A DNA stretch of 64,000 bases from Paraphaeosphaeria minitans (Eukaryota > Ascomycota > Dothideomycetes > Pleosporales > Didymosphaeriaceae), in NCBI GenBank assembly GCA_015832175.1, contig WJXW01000002.1, positions 3,534,001 to 3,598,000 on the forward strand. The letters are read 5' to 3'. The notes under the pieces were generated by a model, which had not been told where the DNA came from, did not search any database, and was given only the letters and a program-made list of their open reading frames with translations. Below are positions 23,299 through 35,410 of the stretch, in pieces (positions within the stretch are counted from its first letter, which is position 1; the number at the start of each line of letters is the position of its first letter). The translations under genes were made by a program, and so were the position numbers.

Positions 23299-25303
23299 AT
23301 GGCCGAAGAGAAGGCCGCAGCCGTCATGGCAGAAACCATTGGAAAGAACGAGACCGACTCTAGTCATATCGAAGATGTGCATGTTGTGAAAAAGGTGCAC
23401 GCTGATGGGCATGTGGATTTAGTTGATGCCCACGCCATTGGCGGAGCCTTCGAAGAGATGCCGGACGGATACTTCTGGAGCATCCAGTTTATTGGCACCG
23501 TGATTGTACGTTTTTACGGAGCCACAGAAAACGACTAACAATTTGCAGGCAGTGTGCTGCGGAAGCATTTGCGCTTATCTCGGATGGGTGTTGCCTGCGA
23601 ACACGCTGTACGTAGATCTCCTTCTTCCAAACCAACTCGTCCTGATATAACACAGTGCATTGATCAATGAGGACATCGGGCCCTCTAAGGATCTCAACTG
23701 GGTAGCGACGATCTGGACCATTGGATCAGCAATCGGGTTCCTGCTTGTCGGTCGCTTGTCAGACATCTTCGGGCGCAAGTGGATGGTCACCGGAACCAAC
23801 GTTCTCGGTCTTTGCGGGTGCATAGTCGGCGGCACCGCGAAAAACATCGATACTCTCGTTGGCGCCAACCTGATGAATGGAATCGCTGCTGCAGGACAAC
23901 TTTCCTTCGGCATCGTGCTCGGAGAGCTGGTACCGAACAAGCACAGAGGACCAATCGTCACCTTGGTTTTCGCTTCGTCTTTGCCATTTGCTGGTAGGCC
24001 CCAATTGAACAACTAGAGGGGTATTTTGCTGACAAGAAGCAGTTTTTGGACCGATTATTGCTCGAACATTCATCCTGAAAACGGCGGCTGGGTGGCGCTG
24101 GTCGTACTATCTCGGCATCATTCTGTCCGGCATCACCATCATCCTGTACCAGTTCCTCTACCACCCTCCGACCTATGACCAGCTCCACGTCTCAGGAAAG
24201 ACGAAGTGGCAACAATTCAAGGAACTTGACTTTGTGGGCATATTTCTCTTTATTGCCGGCACTGTCCTCTTCTTGATTGGCCTGAGCTGGGGCGGCACCA
24301 CTTACCCATGGAAGTCTGGTAAGTCTTCGACAGCACGTTCGAATACCTATGCAAGCCGTTGACGTGCACAGCTGCGGTCCTCTCCACCATCGTTCTCGGC
24401 GCGACCACACTCGTTGCCTTCGGCCTGTACGAGCAATACGTATTCAAAGGCCAGGCCATCATGCCACCGCGCCTATTCAAGAAACTCGAATTCGTCGCCA
24501 TCGTCATGGTAGCTTGCGTCGGCGCCATGGTGTACTACGCGCTTACCGTCCTCTGGCCCACCATCCTCGGTACCGTCTACACGACAGACGTCATCAAGAT
24601 CGGCTGGGCATCCTCGGTCGTGGGAGGCGGTATCCTGCTTGGTCAGATTTTTGGAGGTTTCGCGCTCTCCTACCTACCCAAAGTCAAGTGGCAGCTCATC
24701 ATCCTTTCCATGCTGGGCACTGCATTCCTGGCCGCTGAGGCCGGCTTGAAGCCCGACGGATACGCGACGTTCATCACGCTCGGCGTTCTCGCAACCTTTG
24801 TTATCGGCTGGGTTGACAATATCTCCTTCCCCGGAGTAACACTCTTGTGGGAATCCCAGGACATCGGCCTTGCGACTGGTGTGCTCGGTTCTATCCGTGC
24901 TATTGGCGGAGCTGTCGCGCAGACAGTATACGTCTCAATTTTGAATAACAAGGTTGCGACGTATCTGCCTGAATTTGTCGCACCTGCGGCAACCAATGCA
25001 GGCTTGCCTGCTTCCTCTCTTCCGCAACTCTTCGCCGGTATCACCGCTGGCAACTTCACCGCCATTCCTGGAATCACACCGGAGATCATTGCTGTGACTG
25101 GCGCAGCTACGCAAAAGGCGTACATTGAGAGCTTCAGAATCGTGTTTTACGCGACGATACCGTTTGGCGTGCTATTGATTGTCTTCAGTGCATTGAGTCC
25201 CAACTTTGAGAAGTATCTGAGCATGAACGTAGCGAAGAGATTACAGAATCTCAATGCGAACTTGCAAGGGGAGGGAAGGGAGAAGGAGGGCGAAGCAGTC
25301 TAG
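23299..25303 (+). CDS. MFS transporter, TRI12-type efflux pump family
   Basis: Five exons: 23299-23505, 23549-23607, 23656-23993, 24043-24318 and 24372-25303; 603 residues. A hydrophilic N-terminus is followed by GYFWSIQFIGT and about 14 hydrophobic helices. The MFS signature between helices 2 and 3 is GRLSDIFGRKW. The layout and the GYFW start match the fungal trichothecene efflux pump (TRI12/Fungal_trans_MFS) family, which also includes siderophore transporters. The substrate cannot be read from sequence and no toxin or siderophore synthesis genes are nearby. The ATG at 23299 is the first in frame; the open frame extends upstream only through non-ATG codons. Confidence 0.92.
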
Positions 25304-26107
25304 GCCGTTCTTCAGCACCCCCGTATCATGTCATAATGTATCCTTCATTCTTCGGCGTCAAGTCGCATTACCAATGAATTCTGCAATAGGCGTTCTGTTT
25401 GACCAAGTTGTTAAGCTGAGATGTACGAGCGATGTATTGTTTAGGTGGGCGGACTTGCCCATGTAGGTTCAGTATCGCACCTGTCGGCACTAGATTGCTG
25501 CTGCGTCTCAACACAAGTAGAGACGAACTAAATGCGCTCGCTCTGTACAGTCTTCCTGCAGCGACTTGTGTTAAAGCCGACGTAAAGACCCCCGGAATCA
25601 GTGTAAACGCGCAGCGGAGACAGCAACACCCGCTTCCGAGCCCGAGCAACCGCGATTACGCCAGGTTCAGGTTTTTGTCGCGGCTGTCGCTGACTGCGGA
25701 GTACACTCCGGTGCGCACTCGACTGACATGACACGTCAACAGCGGATATCGTGTGCCTTCCATGGTCAGATGACCTACAAAATCATTACTAAGCTTGTCA
25801 GCAGTAGCCCATTCACATACAAAACAGGAACTGCAAGATGTACATCAACCGACAAAGAATCCGCTCTTCATGCATTACGCAGTAGATACAAAAAAAGCGC
25901 ACATGGGTACTATAGTATCAGAAATAATACAATCGTGAAATCTTCACCTTGTCACGTCCCCCTATCCACCTATTCTATATTTACCCCGACAGAGGAGTAA
26001 AGGCGGCGTTGGCGGTCTTTGAACATACCCAAAGAAAACACAAGTCAGCGAGCATCGGTCTGAGAAAAACGGCTTGGACCGAGAAGGACTGGTGAAATGA
26101 GGTGGGT
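25304..26107. other. Intergenic between convergent genes
   Basis: About 800 bases with the 3' ends of the transporter and succinyl-CoA ligase genes. Nothing else is recognised. Confidence 0.5.
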
Positions 26108-27741
26108 CTAGATACCGAGGGTGAATTCGACACCAACGTCGATGTCGCGCGCCATCTTCACCACTTTGGAGAATTGAACAGACTTCTCGGCGGCGGCCTG
26201 GAGGTCGTCGATGGAGAAGATCTTGAGGCCAGAATCGTTAATCTAATACAACGTTAGCTGTGTATCGTATTTGAGTGGCCGAAGAGCTTACCAGCTTGTG
26301 TGCCTGCTCCATGTTGGTCCCCTGCAACCGGGCAATGATGGGTATCCTCAAGTTCATGGTCTCGACAACTGAGATGAGACCCATGGCAATAGCATCGCAG
26401 CGCACAATACCACCGAAGATGTTGACAAAGATGGCTGTGACCTTGGGGTCAGAGGTGATGAGCTCGAAAGCCTGCTTGATGGCCTCGGGGGTGGCACCTC
26501 CGCCAACGTCCAAGAAGTTGGCTGGCGAGCCGCCGTTCAACTTGATAATGTCCATGGTGGCCATAGCAAGACCGGCACCGTTGACAAGGCAGCCGATGTC
26601 ACCGTCAAGCTTGATGAAGTTGAGGCCGGAAGCAGCGGCCTTGACCTCGTCGGCGTCCTCCTGGGTAATGTCCCTCCACTCGAAAACCTCCTTCTGTCGG
26701 AAATCGGCGTTGTCGTCAAAGTTGAGCTTCGCATCCATGGCAAGTACACGGTGGTCAGTGGTCTCGGAGAGCGGGTTGATCTCGATCTGGGTAGCGTCCT
26801 TCTCCATGAAGACCTTGTACAGGTTCTGAATGGTCTGCTTAGCCTCCTCGATGCACTGCTCCGAGAAGCCGAGCTGGCTGGCAATGTTGCGCGCGATGTC
26901 GTCGGTGACGCCCTCATGGATGTTGATTTGGGTGGTAATGATGGCCTCCGGGTGCTCCTTGGCGACGGCCTCGATGTCCATGCCGCCCTGGGACGAGGCG
27001 ACGATGACGGGGCCTTGCGAGGCGCGGTCCATGAGGACGGCTAGGTAGAACTCGCGGCGGGCGAACTTTCGCTCGACGATGTAGACAGAGTTGCAGAGCC
27101 GGCCGGCGGCTCCAGTCTGCTTGGTGATGAGCTTGTGGCCGATCATCTGGTCGGCGAGGATGGACGCTTCACGGGGCCTGTTCACAATCGTCAGCGCGGG
27201 TTCCGGCACATTGCGCCGGGCGGGCTGCGTACGAGTAGACGACCCGGACACCGCCCTTGAAGCCATTGTCGAAGGTGCCCTTTCCTCGACCTCCAGCAAG
27301 AACCTGGGCCTTGATCACGGCGTCTTCTCCGCCTGCATGTCGAGTCAGTCAGTCCCCAGCAATGCTGCGCGTATGGGCAGTCGCATACCGATCTCCTTCG
27401 CGACCTTCTCTGCTTCCGCGGCGCTGGTTGCGACTCCGCCCTTGGGCACGCCGATGCCATACTGCATGCTCCATTAGCTCCATGCGTTGCGGCCAGGTGT
27501 GCCATGCTCCCGTACCGATTCCAGCAGGCTCGCGGACCTGTACTCGTGTATCGACAAGAATCTGCTCTGCTGTGCGACCGACGGCCTCGATGAAGTCTTC
27601 TGCGTCCCATCAGCATCTTCGCCAATTGCGATGCACCTGCGTGTCACAGGCTGGGCCAGCTCTGCAAGCTCCCCTGGAACAACATACAGCAGCAGCGCGC
27701 AGAGCGCTTGTGAGCGGCCGGGAACGGGCGAGGTTGTACAT
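26108..27741 (-). CDS. LSC2: Succinyl-CoA ligase beta subunit, mitochondrial
   Basis: Six exons: 27741-27688, 27599-27516, 27461-27389, 27332-27233, 27177-26292 and 26242-26108; 443 residues. The enzyme makes succinate and ATP or GTP from succinyl-CoA in the TCA cycle with an alpha subunit not in this window. The N-terminus ([18 protein letters not shown]) is a typical mitochondrial presequence and is followed by [14 protein letters not shown]. The ATP-grasp region ([16 protein letters not shown]), [20 protein letters not shown] and [12 protein letters not shown] are all present. Its start lies 216 bases from that of the plus-strand gene at 27958, suggesting a shared promoter. Nucleotide preference (ADP or GDP) cannot be judged. 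Confidence 0.95.
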
Positions 27742-27957
27742 GGCGTCCTTGTTACTGAACACCAAGAAGCGTGGGATAAGGGCAAAGGGGGTGGATGGAG
27801 CTGATGGAGTTGCAGCTTTGTTGGATGTATCGCAGCAGTTGCGGAGGACTGCCGCACGGACCTTCCAAGACTTTTCGGGTGAGACCGTTAGAAAAAGTCG
27901 CGCTCGATATGGTCGACCATCCACTCTCGGCGGGATATGAATTGACGAGCACTCGAC
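27742..27957. promoter_or_regulatory. Short divergent promoter region
   Basis: The 216 bases separate the start codons of LSC2 (minus) and the small gene at 27958 (plus), so both promoters must lie in or overlap this stretch. No specific factor site was identified. Confidence 0.5.
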
Positions 27958-28753
27958 ATGCCGAAAATGAACAGCGACGGCGAGGCCCTGTCCAACAAGC
28001 TCGCTGTCGGTCTTGCCAAATTCCAGCAGCAGCAATTTGCGGCCCTGTTTGGAGACAGCGCGCCTGCAGTAGCAGAATCACATGACACGAAACCAGTCGA
28101 GCAGGCCAGCACTGTCGACCTCAAGGGAGACGGAGATGAAGAATCGTGTGTAGCCTGGCCAATGCGAGCTTGCATAGCATTAGGCTGACGGTAGGTGTAG
28201 GTTCGGGCTTGGTGCGATAGTTCCCAAGGATGTGCAGGATGGCAGCTTCACCAACCGCATACCAACCTCACATGAGAGGCTACTCGAGAACCTGATAGGC
28301 AAGAAAGCAGCCAATGCTCATCTTGCCGCTAAACAGAAGCATGCTGCCACGGTCAAGCCACAAAAACCCTTGAAACCCACACCGGTCAAGGACGACAGCG
28401 ATGAAGAGGAGGGACGAGCAGCTTCGTTCAAATCCAAGCGCCAGAGACGCACCGTTCAACCAGTAGCCAAACAGGAGGATAGCGGCGACGAGGATGAAGA
28501 ATCAAGAGCTTTGAGTCTCCGCTCAAAGAAGCTTAAAACAGACGGGCAGTCCCCGGATCCAAGAGAGGATGAAGCCATGGCCCGTAAGCCTGAAAAAGAG
28601 CTTGCCGAGAAGAAAACCGAACATGTTAAGAAGGATACGCCATTAAAACGCCCACCGAAAGCCAAGCCGAAGAGCTACCTGGATGAGATTCTTGGCGAGA
28701 AAGCCGAGAAGAAGAACAAGAAGTCAAAAAGCGGCGGCGAGAAGACAGACTGA
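27958..28753 (+). CDS. Small lysine- and acid-rich protein, function unknown
   Basis: Two exons, 27958-28145 and 28201-28753, with a 55-nt intron; 246 residues. The conserved-looking part spans the junction (SFGLGAIVPKDVQDG...LLENLIGKKAA). The rest alternates Lys/Arg-rich and Glu/Asp-rich runs (SKRQRR, EDSGDEDEES, SKKLK) and ends with a motif-like YLDEILGEKAEKK plus a lysine tail. Composition suggests a nuclear or nucleolar protein (inference). I do not recognise a named family with confidence. The ATG at 27958 is the first of two close methionines (MPKM). Confidence 0.75.
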
Positions 28754-28937
28754 GCTCGTCTCTCCATGTATAGTTAACGAGCAGACGAGCAGTGTGAATG
28801 ATACCCGACATGATTTAAATATAAATGTATCCAGACAGTCAGACCGGCAAAGTGAAGACCTCGTGTGTTGACAACGTGCTAAGCATGTGAAGCTCAAGAC
28901 CTCTTGCGTTTTAAACTATTGACAGATACTGCTCGTC

Positions 28938-30241
28938 TCACTCTCGAACAATCAAACTCGCCATACCCATTCCTGTCCCAATGCACTTGCTTATTACACC
29001 AATCTGCTTGTCCGTCCGCGCCATCTCATGCAACAAAGTAGCTAGCATCCTGCCGCTGGTCGCGCCCAGTGGATGTCCCAGTGCAATTGCTCCTCCGTTG
29101 GGATTTATCGTGTCCATGTTGTTCTCTAGACCTAATTTCCGGATGCAGTACAACGCCTGGCTTGCAAACGCCTCATTAATTTCCCAAATATCCACCTCTT
29201 CTTTCTTGACTTCTGTGTACTCCAGCAATGCCGGAATCGCCAGTGCGGGTCCAACACCCATCTCGTCTGGCGAGCACCCAACCACCTGCGAGCCGGCAAA
29301 CTTGCCAATGATGTGTGATGTCAATCCAAGCTCGGCCGCGGTCGAGCGGCGCATCATGAGAGCGGCAGAAGCGCCATCGGACACCTGACTACTATTCCCT
29401 GCGGTGCTTGTACCGTCGCTCTTGAATGCTGGCTTCATCGTGCCCAGCTTCTCCACCGTGGTAGTGGGCCGAATGCCGTCGTCCTGGGTGACCGTAATCT
29501 CCTTCTCGCTCTCCGGGACCTCGGGGTCGATCCACCGCGTAGTGACAGGCACAATCTCCTTGTCGAAGAAGCCCGACTCCCTCGCCTTTGCCGCGCGCTT
29601 GTGCGACTCGGTCGCAAACGCATCTTGGTCTGCGCGGTTTACGCCGTACCTCTCCGCCACATTTTCGGCCGTGATGCCCATGTTCATGATACATTCTCTT
29701 GCCTCCTTCACAGGCGACTCCTTCATTTCCTTCCACAGCTCCGTGGGAATAGCCCTGCTGCCGTAGTTGCGTGTCATGCTCTCCATACCGCCACCGATAC
29801 CGACGTCGATTTGGCCGACGGCAATCGCATTCGCAACATTTGTTATGGCAGTGAGACCGGATGCACAAGCGCGGTTCGCCGTGCTAAACGATGTAGTAGT
29901 AGGGATGCCGACGTGGTTGGCGGCCATGCGGCCTGCTTTCGAGCCGCCGAGTTCGGACAGGACGGTACCGATGCAGACATCATTGATCTTCGCGGGGTCA
30001 AGGTTAGGAAATTTGGTGATGGTAGCTTTCAGAACCTAAAAGTATAGATGTTTAGCTGATGCGGCGAAGGGGATTGGAGGGTGGCAATACGTACAGCAGC
30101 GAGCAGCTCGTGGTCGTATGCGTCTCTTAAACCGCCCTTCTTTGCTCTTGTGACAGGCGTTCGGAGCGCAGAGAGGAAGACAACATCGTGGGGGTTCTTT
30201 TGCAAAATATTTTTAACGCCTTTTTGTACAAAGCCAGCCAT
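28938..30241 (-). CDS. POT1: 3-ketoacyl-CoA thiolase (acetyl-CoA acyltransferase)
   Basis: Two exons, 30241-30095 and 30035-28938, with a 59-nt intron; 414 residues. It cleaves 3-ketoacyl-CoA with CoA to acetyl-CoA and a shortened acyl-CoA, the last step of beta-oxidation. The nucleophilic Cys lies in NRACASGLTA; WEINEAFA, GGAIALGHPLG and the second catalytic Cys in KCIGTGMG are intact. AGNSSQVSDGA and ALYCIRKLG favour the peroxisomal Pot1/Fox3 group over acetoacetyl-CoA thiolases. The N-terminus (MAGFVQKGVKNILQKNPHDV) shows no PTS2 nonapeptide and the C-terminus (LIVRE) no PTS1, so its location is uncertain. It ends 184 bases from the convergent gene at 28753. Confidence 0.93.
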
Positions 30242-30802
30242 GATGGCAAGTGTAAATGCTACAATATAACGCCAATTGCACTACTGGAAGAGAAGAAAGC
30301 GAGGCGGAACAAGAGAGAAAAGGTTGTGAGACAAACGGTGGAGGCAAGGGCTAAGACGAGAAGAAGATGGGTGGTTGCCGTGCATGAGATGCATGGCGGC
30401 GACGGGCGAAGCTCCAGGAGCTTCGGCAGTGATGCGCGGATAAGACCTGATCCGCACTCGAGGTGCGGGGAGGGAAATGCCGACTAGACCGCCGAGCGCC
30501 CGTTTTCCGCACCAGGCCCAGGCGCACCACGGAAAACAACGCTAGGCGTCGGATAATAAACATCAGTAGAAAGGGAGGGAAAATGACAAAAGGTAGAGGC
30601 TCCATTCGTCCAATCTATCAGAGCGAAGAAACGCACATAAAGTGCCTAAACCCCGGGGAATGTCACGGCGGTTACTCCTTTTCCGCCCCATGCAATATGC
30701 CACCCAACGTGCAGTCGTCTCTCATAATCACTCTTACCATCTCGTCTGGATAGATCAAACCCGCCGACCGAGGTCGGCGCGCGGAAACTCATGGTGGGAT
30801 GC
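30242..30802. other. Intergenic between tandem minus-strand genes
   Basis: 560 bases with the NTF2 3' region and the thiolase promoter. No gene or repeat is recognised. Confidence 0.5.
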
Positions 30803-31522
30803 CTATGCGGCAGGGTATACAAGGCGGAAGACGTCATTCAGGACGTACCAGCTTCCGGCTTCGCTCTTGAGCTGGAAGACCTGAGTGTAGCTCATGGGCT
30901 GCTCCTGTCCATCAACCTGTGCGCCTGTCAGCGTCTTCAACAAGAGGCTGTCCTTCAATGGGGTATCCGCACCTGCAGAGCGCCGGTAACCAAGACCATG
31001 ATGCCGTCTTCGGCCGAGGGTTGTGCGTCTTTGGTGGCGACCTTGTGGATAACCTGGTTGAAGGGGAGGTTCTGGGCGCATTAGTATTCGCATTGGGCTA
31101 CGCCGTACAAGGTGCATACCGTGAGCTTCTCAACGATGCCATCCGCACCCTGAACAGGCTGCTGCTCAAACGTGAGCATCGACTGCGGGCGCTACATAGA
31201 GTCAGCCATTTTATTCGTCCACCAACCACGGATTTGCCATACGTAAAGCGCCTTCAGAGCTGGCCGGTTCTTGTCGAAGGTGTCATAGTAGAAATCAACG
31301 AACTGCTCTAGCGAACAACATTAGCGACGAGGTCGGGGCAGTATCGTGGCATTGTGGCAAAAGTAGCGGGTCGAAGGGCAAGGGAGACTCGGGGCTGGTT
31401 ACCGGCAATCGTCTGGAACTCTAGGTCAACGTCAGTCACTGCAGGCAAACTGCTTTGCGTGGTTACAGGCGCGGGGGCCCCTTGGCGGAGGGGTATGCGC
31501 TGGGCGACTTACCGGCTGCCAT
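30803..31522 (-). CDS. NTF2: Nuclear transport factor 2
   Basis: Six exons: 31522-31513 (only 10 nt), 31420-31403 (18 nt), 31307-31243, 31191-31120, 31071-30973 and 30916-30803. They join to 125 residues, exactly the usual NTF2 length. NTF2 is a homodimer that binds RanGDP and FxFG nucleoporins and returns Ran to the nucleus. Visible family segments are EQFVDFYYDTFDKNR, LTFEQQPVQGADGI, FNQVIHKVATKDAQP and the C-terminus MSYTQVFQLK...YVLNDVFRLVYPAA. The last acceptor is GCACAG at 30917-30922, because the GACAG just before it breaks the frame. Five introns in 375 coding bases is dense, and automated annotation easily misses the two tiny first exons. Confidence 0.95.
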
Positions 31523-32068
31523 CTTGACGGTATAAGTCTAGAATTGAGAGAGAGTGCGTGTGGCGAGTCGTTTGTGAGGAGCGTGCGCGCAGATTTTAAA
31601 AAGTTACTCGAGTCGTCGTCGTCGGGCTGTTGCGCTCGAGTGTTAGGCACATGGTGGTGGGGCAGCCCAGCTCCCGTCGGGCCGTCCTTTATTCCGCGGC
31701 CAATTTCTTTCTCGTGCTTCTCCGCTCAAGCCTCTTCAGTCCTCAACCATCAAAACACTTTGTCGTCACCGCTAATAGCTCCGTTGTATGCAGGCCACAC
31801 TTCAATTCGATTTCAAAACGCAGTGTAAGTCAACATCACTTTGCGCGCACCTTTCTATGATGATAACCCATTCTAAACTTCTGAGTTTTCGATGAAGTTT
31901 CAAACAAGCATGTCAAGCTCAACAATCTGAGACACTTTCACTCCAACGCTTCTATCTCGATGCCATGCGATTCTCCGCTAATAGCACATAGGACAGTGAC
32001 CACGTAAAGTTCTATTGGCCCTCTGCGCAACGTCTGCGTTCACGTCATGTTCAATCCCACCCTTCTTG
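31523..32068. other. Intergenic between tandem minus-strand genes
   Basis: About 550 bases with the promoter and leader of NTF2 and the 3' region of the reductase gene. Nothing else is seen. Confidence 0.5.
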
Positions 32069-33200
32069 TTATAGACCCTTCGCCTGGAACGACTTGATCG
32101 TATCGACAATGCTCTCCTCGAACGTCCTATACTTCAGTCCCAGCACTTGGACACTGCGCTCGTTGTTGAACGAGAAGTAGTTTTTGATTCCTCCTTCTGG
32201 GTAGTCACCTCCAGGTGTCGACTCTGCAGGCAGGTCCTTGAACTGCGGGAAGTGCTTCTTGATAATCTGTCCGATCTCCTTGTTTGAGAAGTGGCCGGCT
32301 AATGTGAAGAACCGCTTGTTGGCCGCGTCTTGCTTCTCCGCCGCAGCAACGTGAGCCTCCGCGACATCGCGTACGTCAACCCACAGATGCACACCGCTAG
32401 CGGCAATCTCGTCTTTCCACTTGCCTTGGGCGGCTGCCATGATACGCTGGTTTGATGTGTTGAGGCTGTCCAAACTGTCGAGACTGTGAACCTGTCCTAT
32501 AGTATTAGTGACTGTAGCGTACAGTGCGGACTACCACTTACGATTGGCCCGAAGACTAATGGCGGGTTGATTGTTGCGATGGTGAAGTTGGGCTTCTCCT
32601 TCTCCAGAAATTCCCACGCTGCCTTCTCGGCGAATGTTTTCGAGGCTCGGTATCCAGCCTGGGGGCTCTCTAGCGCCTCTTCGTGTGTAATAGGGTTCCA
32701 GTCTTCCTCCGAGTAGACATGGCCAGGCCAATTGCCTTGGCCGGGGTCAACAATGGCTGCAAATGATGATGTTATTACCACGCGCTTAACTGTAGGAGCT
32801 GACTTCTTGATCGACTTCAATATGCCTATGGTGCCGATGACTGCAGGGTCAAGAAGGTCCTGTCTGGTCAGCTGGGAAGCTTGCTGTCTTGCTGGCTTGC
32901 ACTCACCTTCTGCACGTCTGTGATATTGAAGTGAAAGGGGCTCGCTGTGTGCAACACGGCCTCGAAGGGTGCAGTGTCTGATACCACAGCCTTGTCGAAT
33001 GCGCCTTCCTGCGCGATATCTGGCACTATGGCGAAACTGAGCTGACCGCTGTCGACAGCGCTCTTGTTATCTGCCTTGATCTTGTCGGCCTTCTCCTGTG
33101 TGCGCACTGTAGTAACAACGGAATGTCCTCGCTTTAGCAGCACATCCAAGGTATGAGCAGCGATGAAGCCGCTTCCGCCAGTAAGTAAGACTCGGGTCAT
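32069..33200 (-). CDS. NAD(P)-dependent extended SDR reductase (dihydroflavonol reductase/Gre2-like)
   Basis: Three exons, 33200-32907, 32859-32542 and 32491-32069; 344 residues. The N-terminus carries the Rossmann motif VLLTGGSGFIAAHTLDVLL. The catalytic YxxxK is in YRASKTFAEKAAW, preceded by the Ser region VVITSSFAAI, and INPPLVFGP follows. This is the pattern of Gre2/methylglyoxal reductase and dihydroflavonol-4-reductase-like proteins, cytosolic NADPH-dependent reductases of aldehydes and ketones. The substrate is unknown. Both introns are phase 0. The gene is divergent from the MetE-like gene, with 590 bases between starts. Confidence 0.92.
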
Positions 33201-33790
33201 GATTGTGAATATGAATAGGAGCAGACAGGTGGTATCGAGTGTAAAGATTCAGAGCAGGAAACAGAGAAACTGACGACAACGTGGGCATGATGTCGCCATC
33301 CTTTATGTACTAGCTGCGGGGCAAGATCAATTGAACCGGCATTCGGATATAGCTCCATCCTCCTAGATGCCTATCAAACACCTGTGACGCATGTCTGATG
33401 ATGGTAAGGTTTAACTCCGACATGCTTCCTAGGTAGATATCTATTGCCAGTTGTGCTCTGTGTGTCAGTGTACCATCGTGTCTTCCATCCGACGACCAGG
33501 TGGCGACTCATTTGCACGGCAGAGCCGCGCTCCCATAGGCGTGGGAACCGCACGCCGACGTGCATGAGGGCTTAGGGCTGTGCGAGTAAGACGAATGACG
33601 ACTGGTCCCCTTGCTGACATGCGAAATGGGATGTATGCCAGGCTGAAGATAGCTGCGCGGAGCTGCGGCGGGGCAATGTGGTGGAAGTGGTGGTGGGGCA
33701 ATAAATGAGGGGCAACAGGGTCTTCGCGACTCGAGTTCAACCTCTTGCTCAATCTTCTCGTCCTTCTTGGTATCCAAGGCTCAATTCGAT
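33201..33790. promoter_or_regulatory. Divergent promoter region
   Basis: 590 bases between the reductase start (minus) and the MetE-like start (plus), so both promoters lie here. No specific binding site was identified. Confidence 0.45.
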
Positions 33791-35189
33791 ATGTCTGCTG
33801 CTAAGAGGAACCCGCCCTTCAGGGCTGAACACGTCGGGTCGTTGCTTCGCCCGCAAGAGCTCGTGCAGAAGCGATACGATGTTGCTGCTGGCAAGGCACC
33901 GGCATCGGAGCTAGTCCCATTGGAAGACAAGCTCATCGAGGAAGTGATCAAGATGCAGAAGGATGCAGGACTCCATGCCGTGTCCAGTGGTGAATACACT
34001 AGGTATTTCATGCATTTCTCCTAGCGTGAAGACCAGAAATGGTAACTGACCAGCATGGTATTAGACACATGTTTTGGGGCACTTTCTTCGAAGAGCTCAA
34101 TGGCATGAAGGAACTGCAACTCGGCGTTCTGAAGGGCTATGATCAGGATATGTTCCGAATGTACGCGCCCGACGTCAAATCGTTCTTCGAGTCGAAGGAG
34201 GTCCCAAACCAGGTCACGGTGTGCACAGGCAAGATTTCCCACCCTGGACACTCGAGCAACCAGCGCGAGGTCGACATCATGAAGAAGTTGGTGCCCGAAA
34301 GCGAATGGAAGAACATCAAGATTACGTTGATTTCCCCCTCGTGGTACCACTTCCGATACAGGGCTGGACAAGCTTATCCCAAGGAGGTCTATGCCAACGA
34401 TGAGGAATACTTTGAGGATGTGGCGAAGGCATATCAGGCAGAGTTGAAGTTCTTGCACGGCCAGGGAATCAGGAACATACAAATAGATGACCCGAACCTC
34501 GCCTACTTCTGCTCCGATGCTATGTTGGAAGGCTGGGCCGCCGACAAGGGCAACGATAAGACCGCAGATGAAATGTTCGATGCGTACGTCAAGTTCTACA
34601 ACAAGTGCTTTGAAAGACCCGAGGACATGCATCTGGGTATCCATCTGTGCCGTGGAAACTACGTTGGCAGTCGCCACTTTTCCGAGGGCGCATACGACAA
34701 GATTGCGAAGAAACTATTCCAGGTAAATGCCACATCACCCATGAACAATTCCGTTTCTGACATTCTATAGGACCTAAACGTTGACACCTACTACCTCGAA
34801 TATGATACCCCGCGCGCTGGTGGCTTCGAACCATTGACTTATTTGCCGAAAAACAGTACGTTCAAAGTGCACTCTCATATGTTACGTTCGAGTAGTTCAT
34901 AAAAATGTATTGACCTTGCGCAGAGAACGCCGTCTTGGGTGTCGTAACCTCCAAATTCGCAGAGCTCGAAAACAAGGACGAGATGGTTGCTCGCGTGAAC
35001 CAAGCAGCCAACTTCGTGGCAAAGGGCACCGGCCAATCAAAGGAAGATGCACTACAACAGCTTTGCGTCAGTCCGCAGTGCGGTTTCGCAAGCCACGCTG
35101 AAGGCAATGCGTTGGGATATGAAGACATGCGGAAGAAGCTACAGCTCGTGCGAAGCATCGCGGATGAACTCTGGCCCGGACAACAGTAA
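33791..35189 (+). CDS. Short MetE-like (cobalamin-independent methionine synthase family) protein
   Basis: Four exons, 33791-34002, 34065-34722, 34771-34855 and 34924-35189; 406 residues. It corresponds to the C-terminal catalytic barrel of MetE (family UROD/MetE-like) without the N-terminal half of the full-length (about 760 aa) enzyme. Zinc/homocysteine-type ligands are visible in HLCRGN, the Glu of YYLEYDTPRAG and the Cys of SPQCGFASH. Family knowledge places such short forms in methyl transfer to thiols, but homocysteine as acceptor is not proven. The start (MSAAKRNPPFRAEHVGSLLRP) matches the usual beginning of the domain. Confidence 0.9.
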
Positions 35190-35410
35190 TTTGCATAATG
35201 AATGTTAGGAGTATTGGAACGTTTCAATATCGTATGCTATGATATCTGGAGGAAAGGAGACCAAGCGACTTGGAGGCCGGGAAGACCGCGAGTGCAGCGG
35301 CTTCATGCAAAAAGCTTAACCTACTACGCAGAAGAGGAAGAGGCTTTGATCTCAACATCAAACACATAATCAAAACAGTGCATCATCCAATGCACAAGCA
35401 AACAAGAAGT

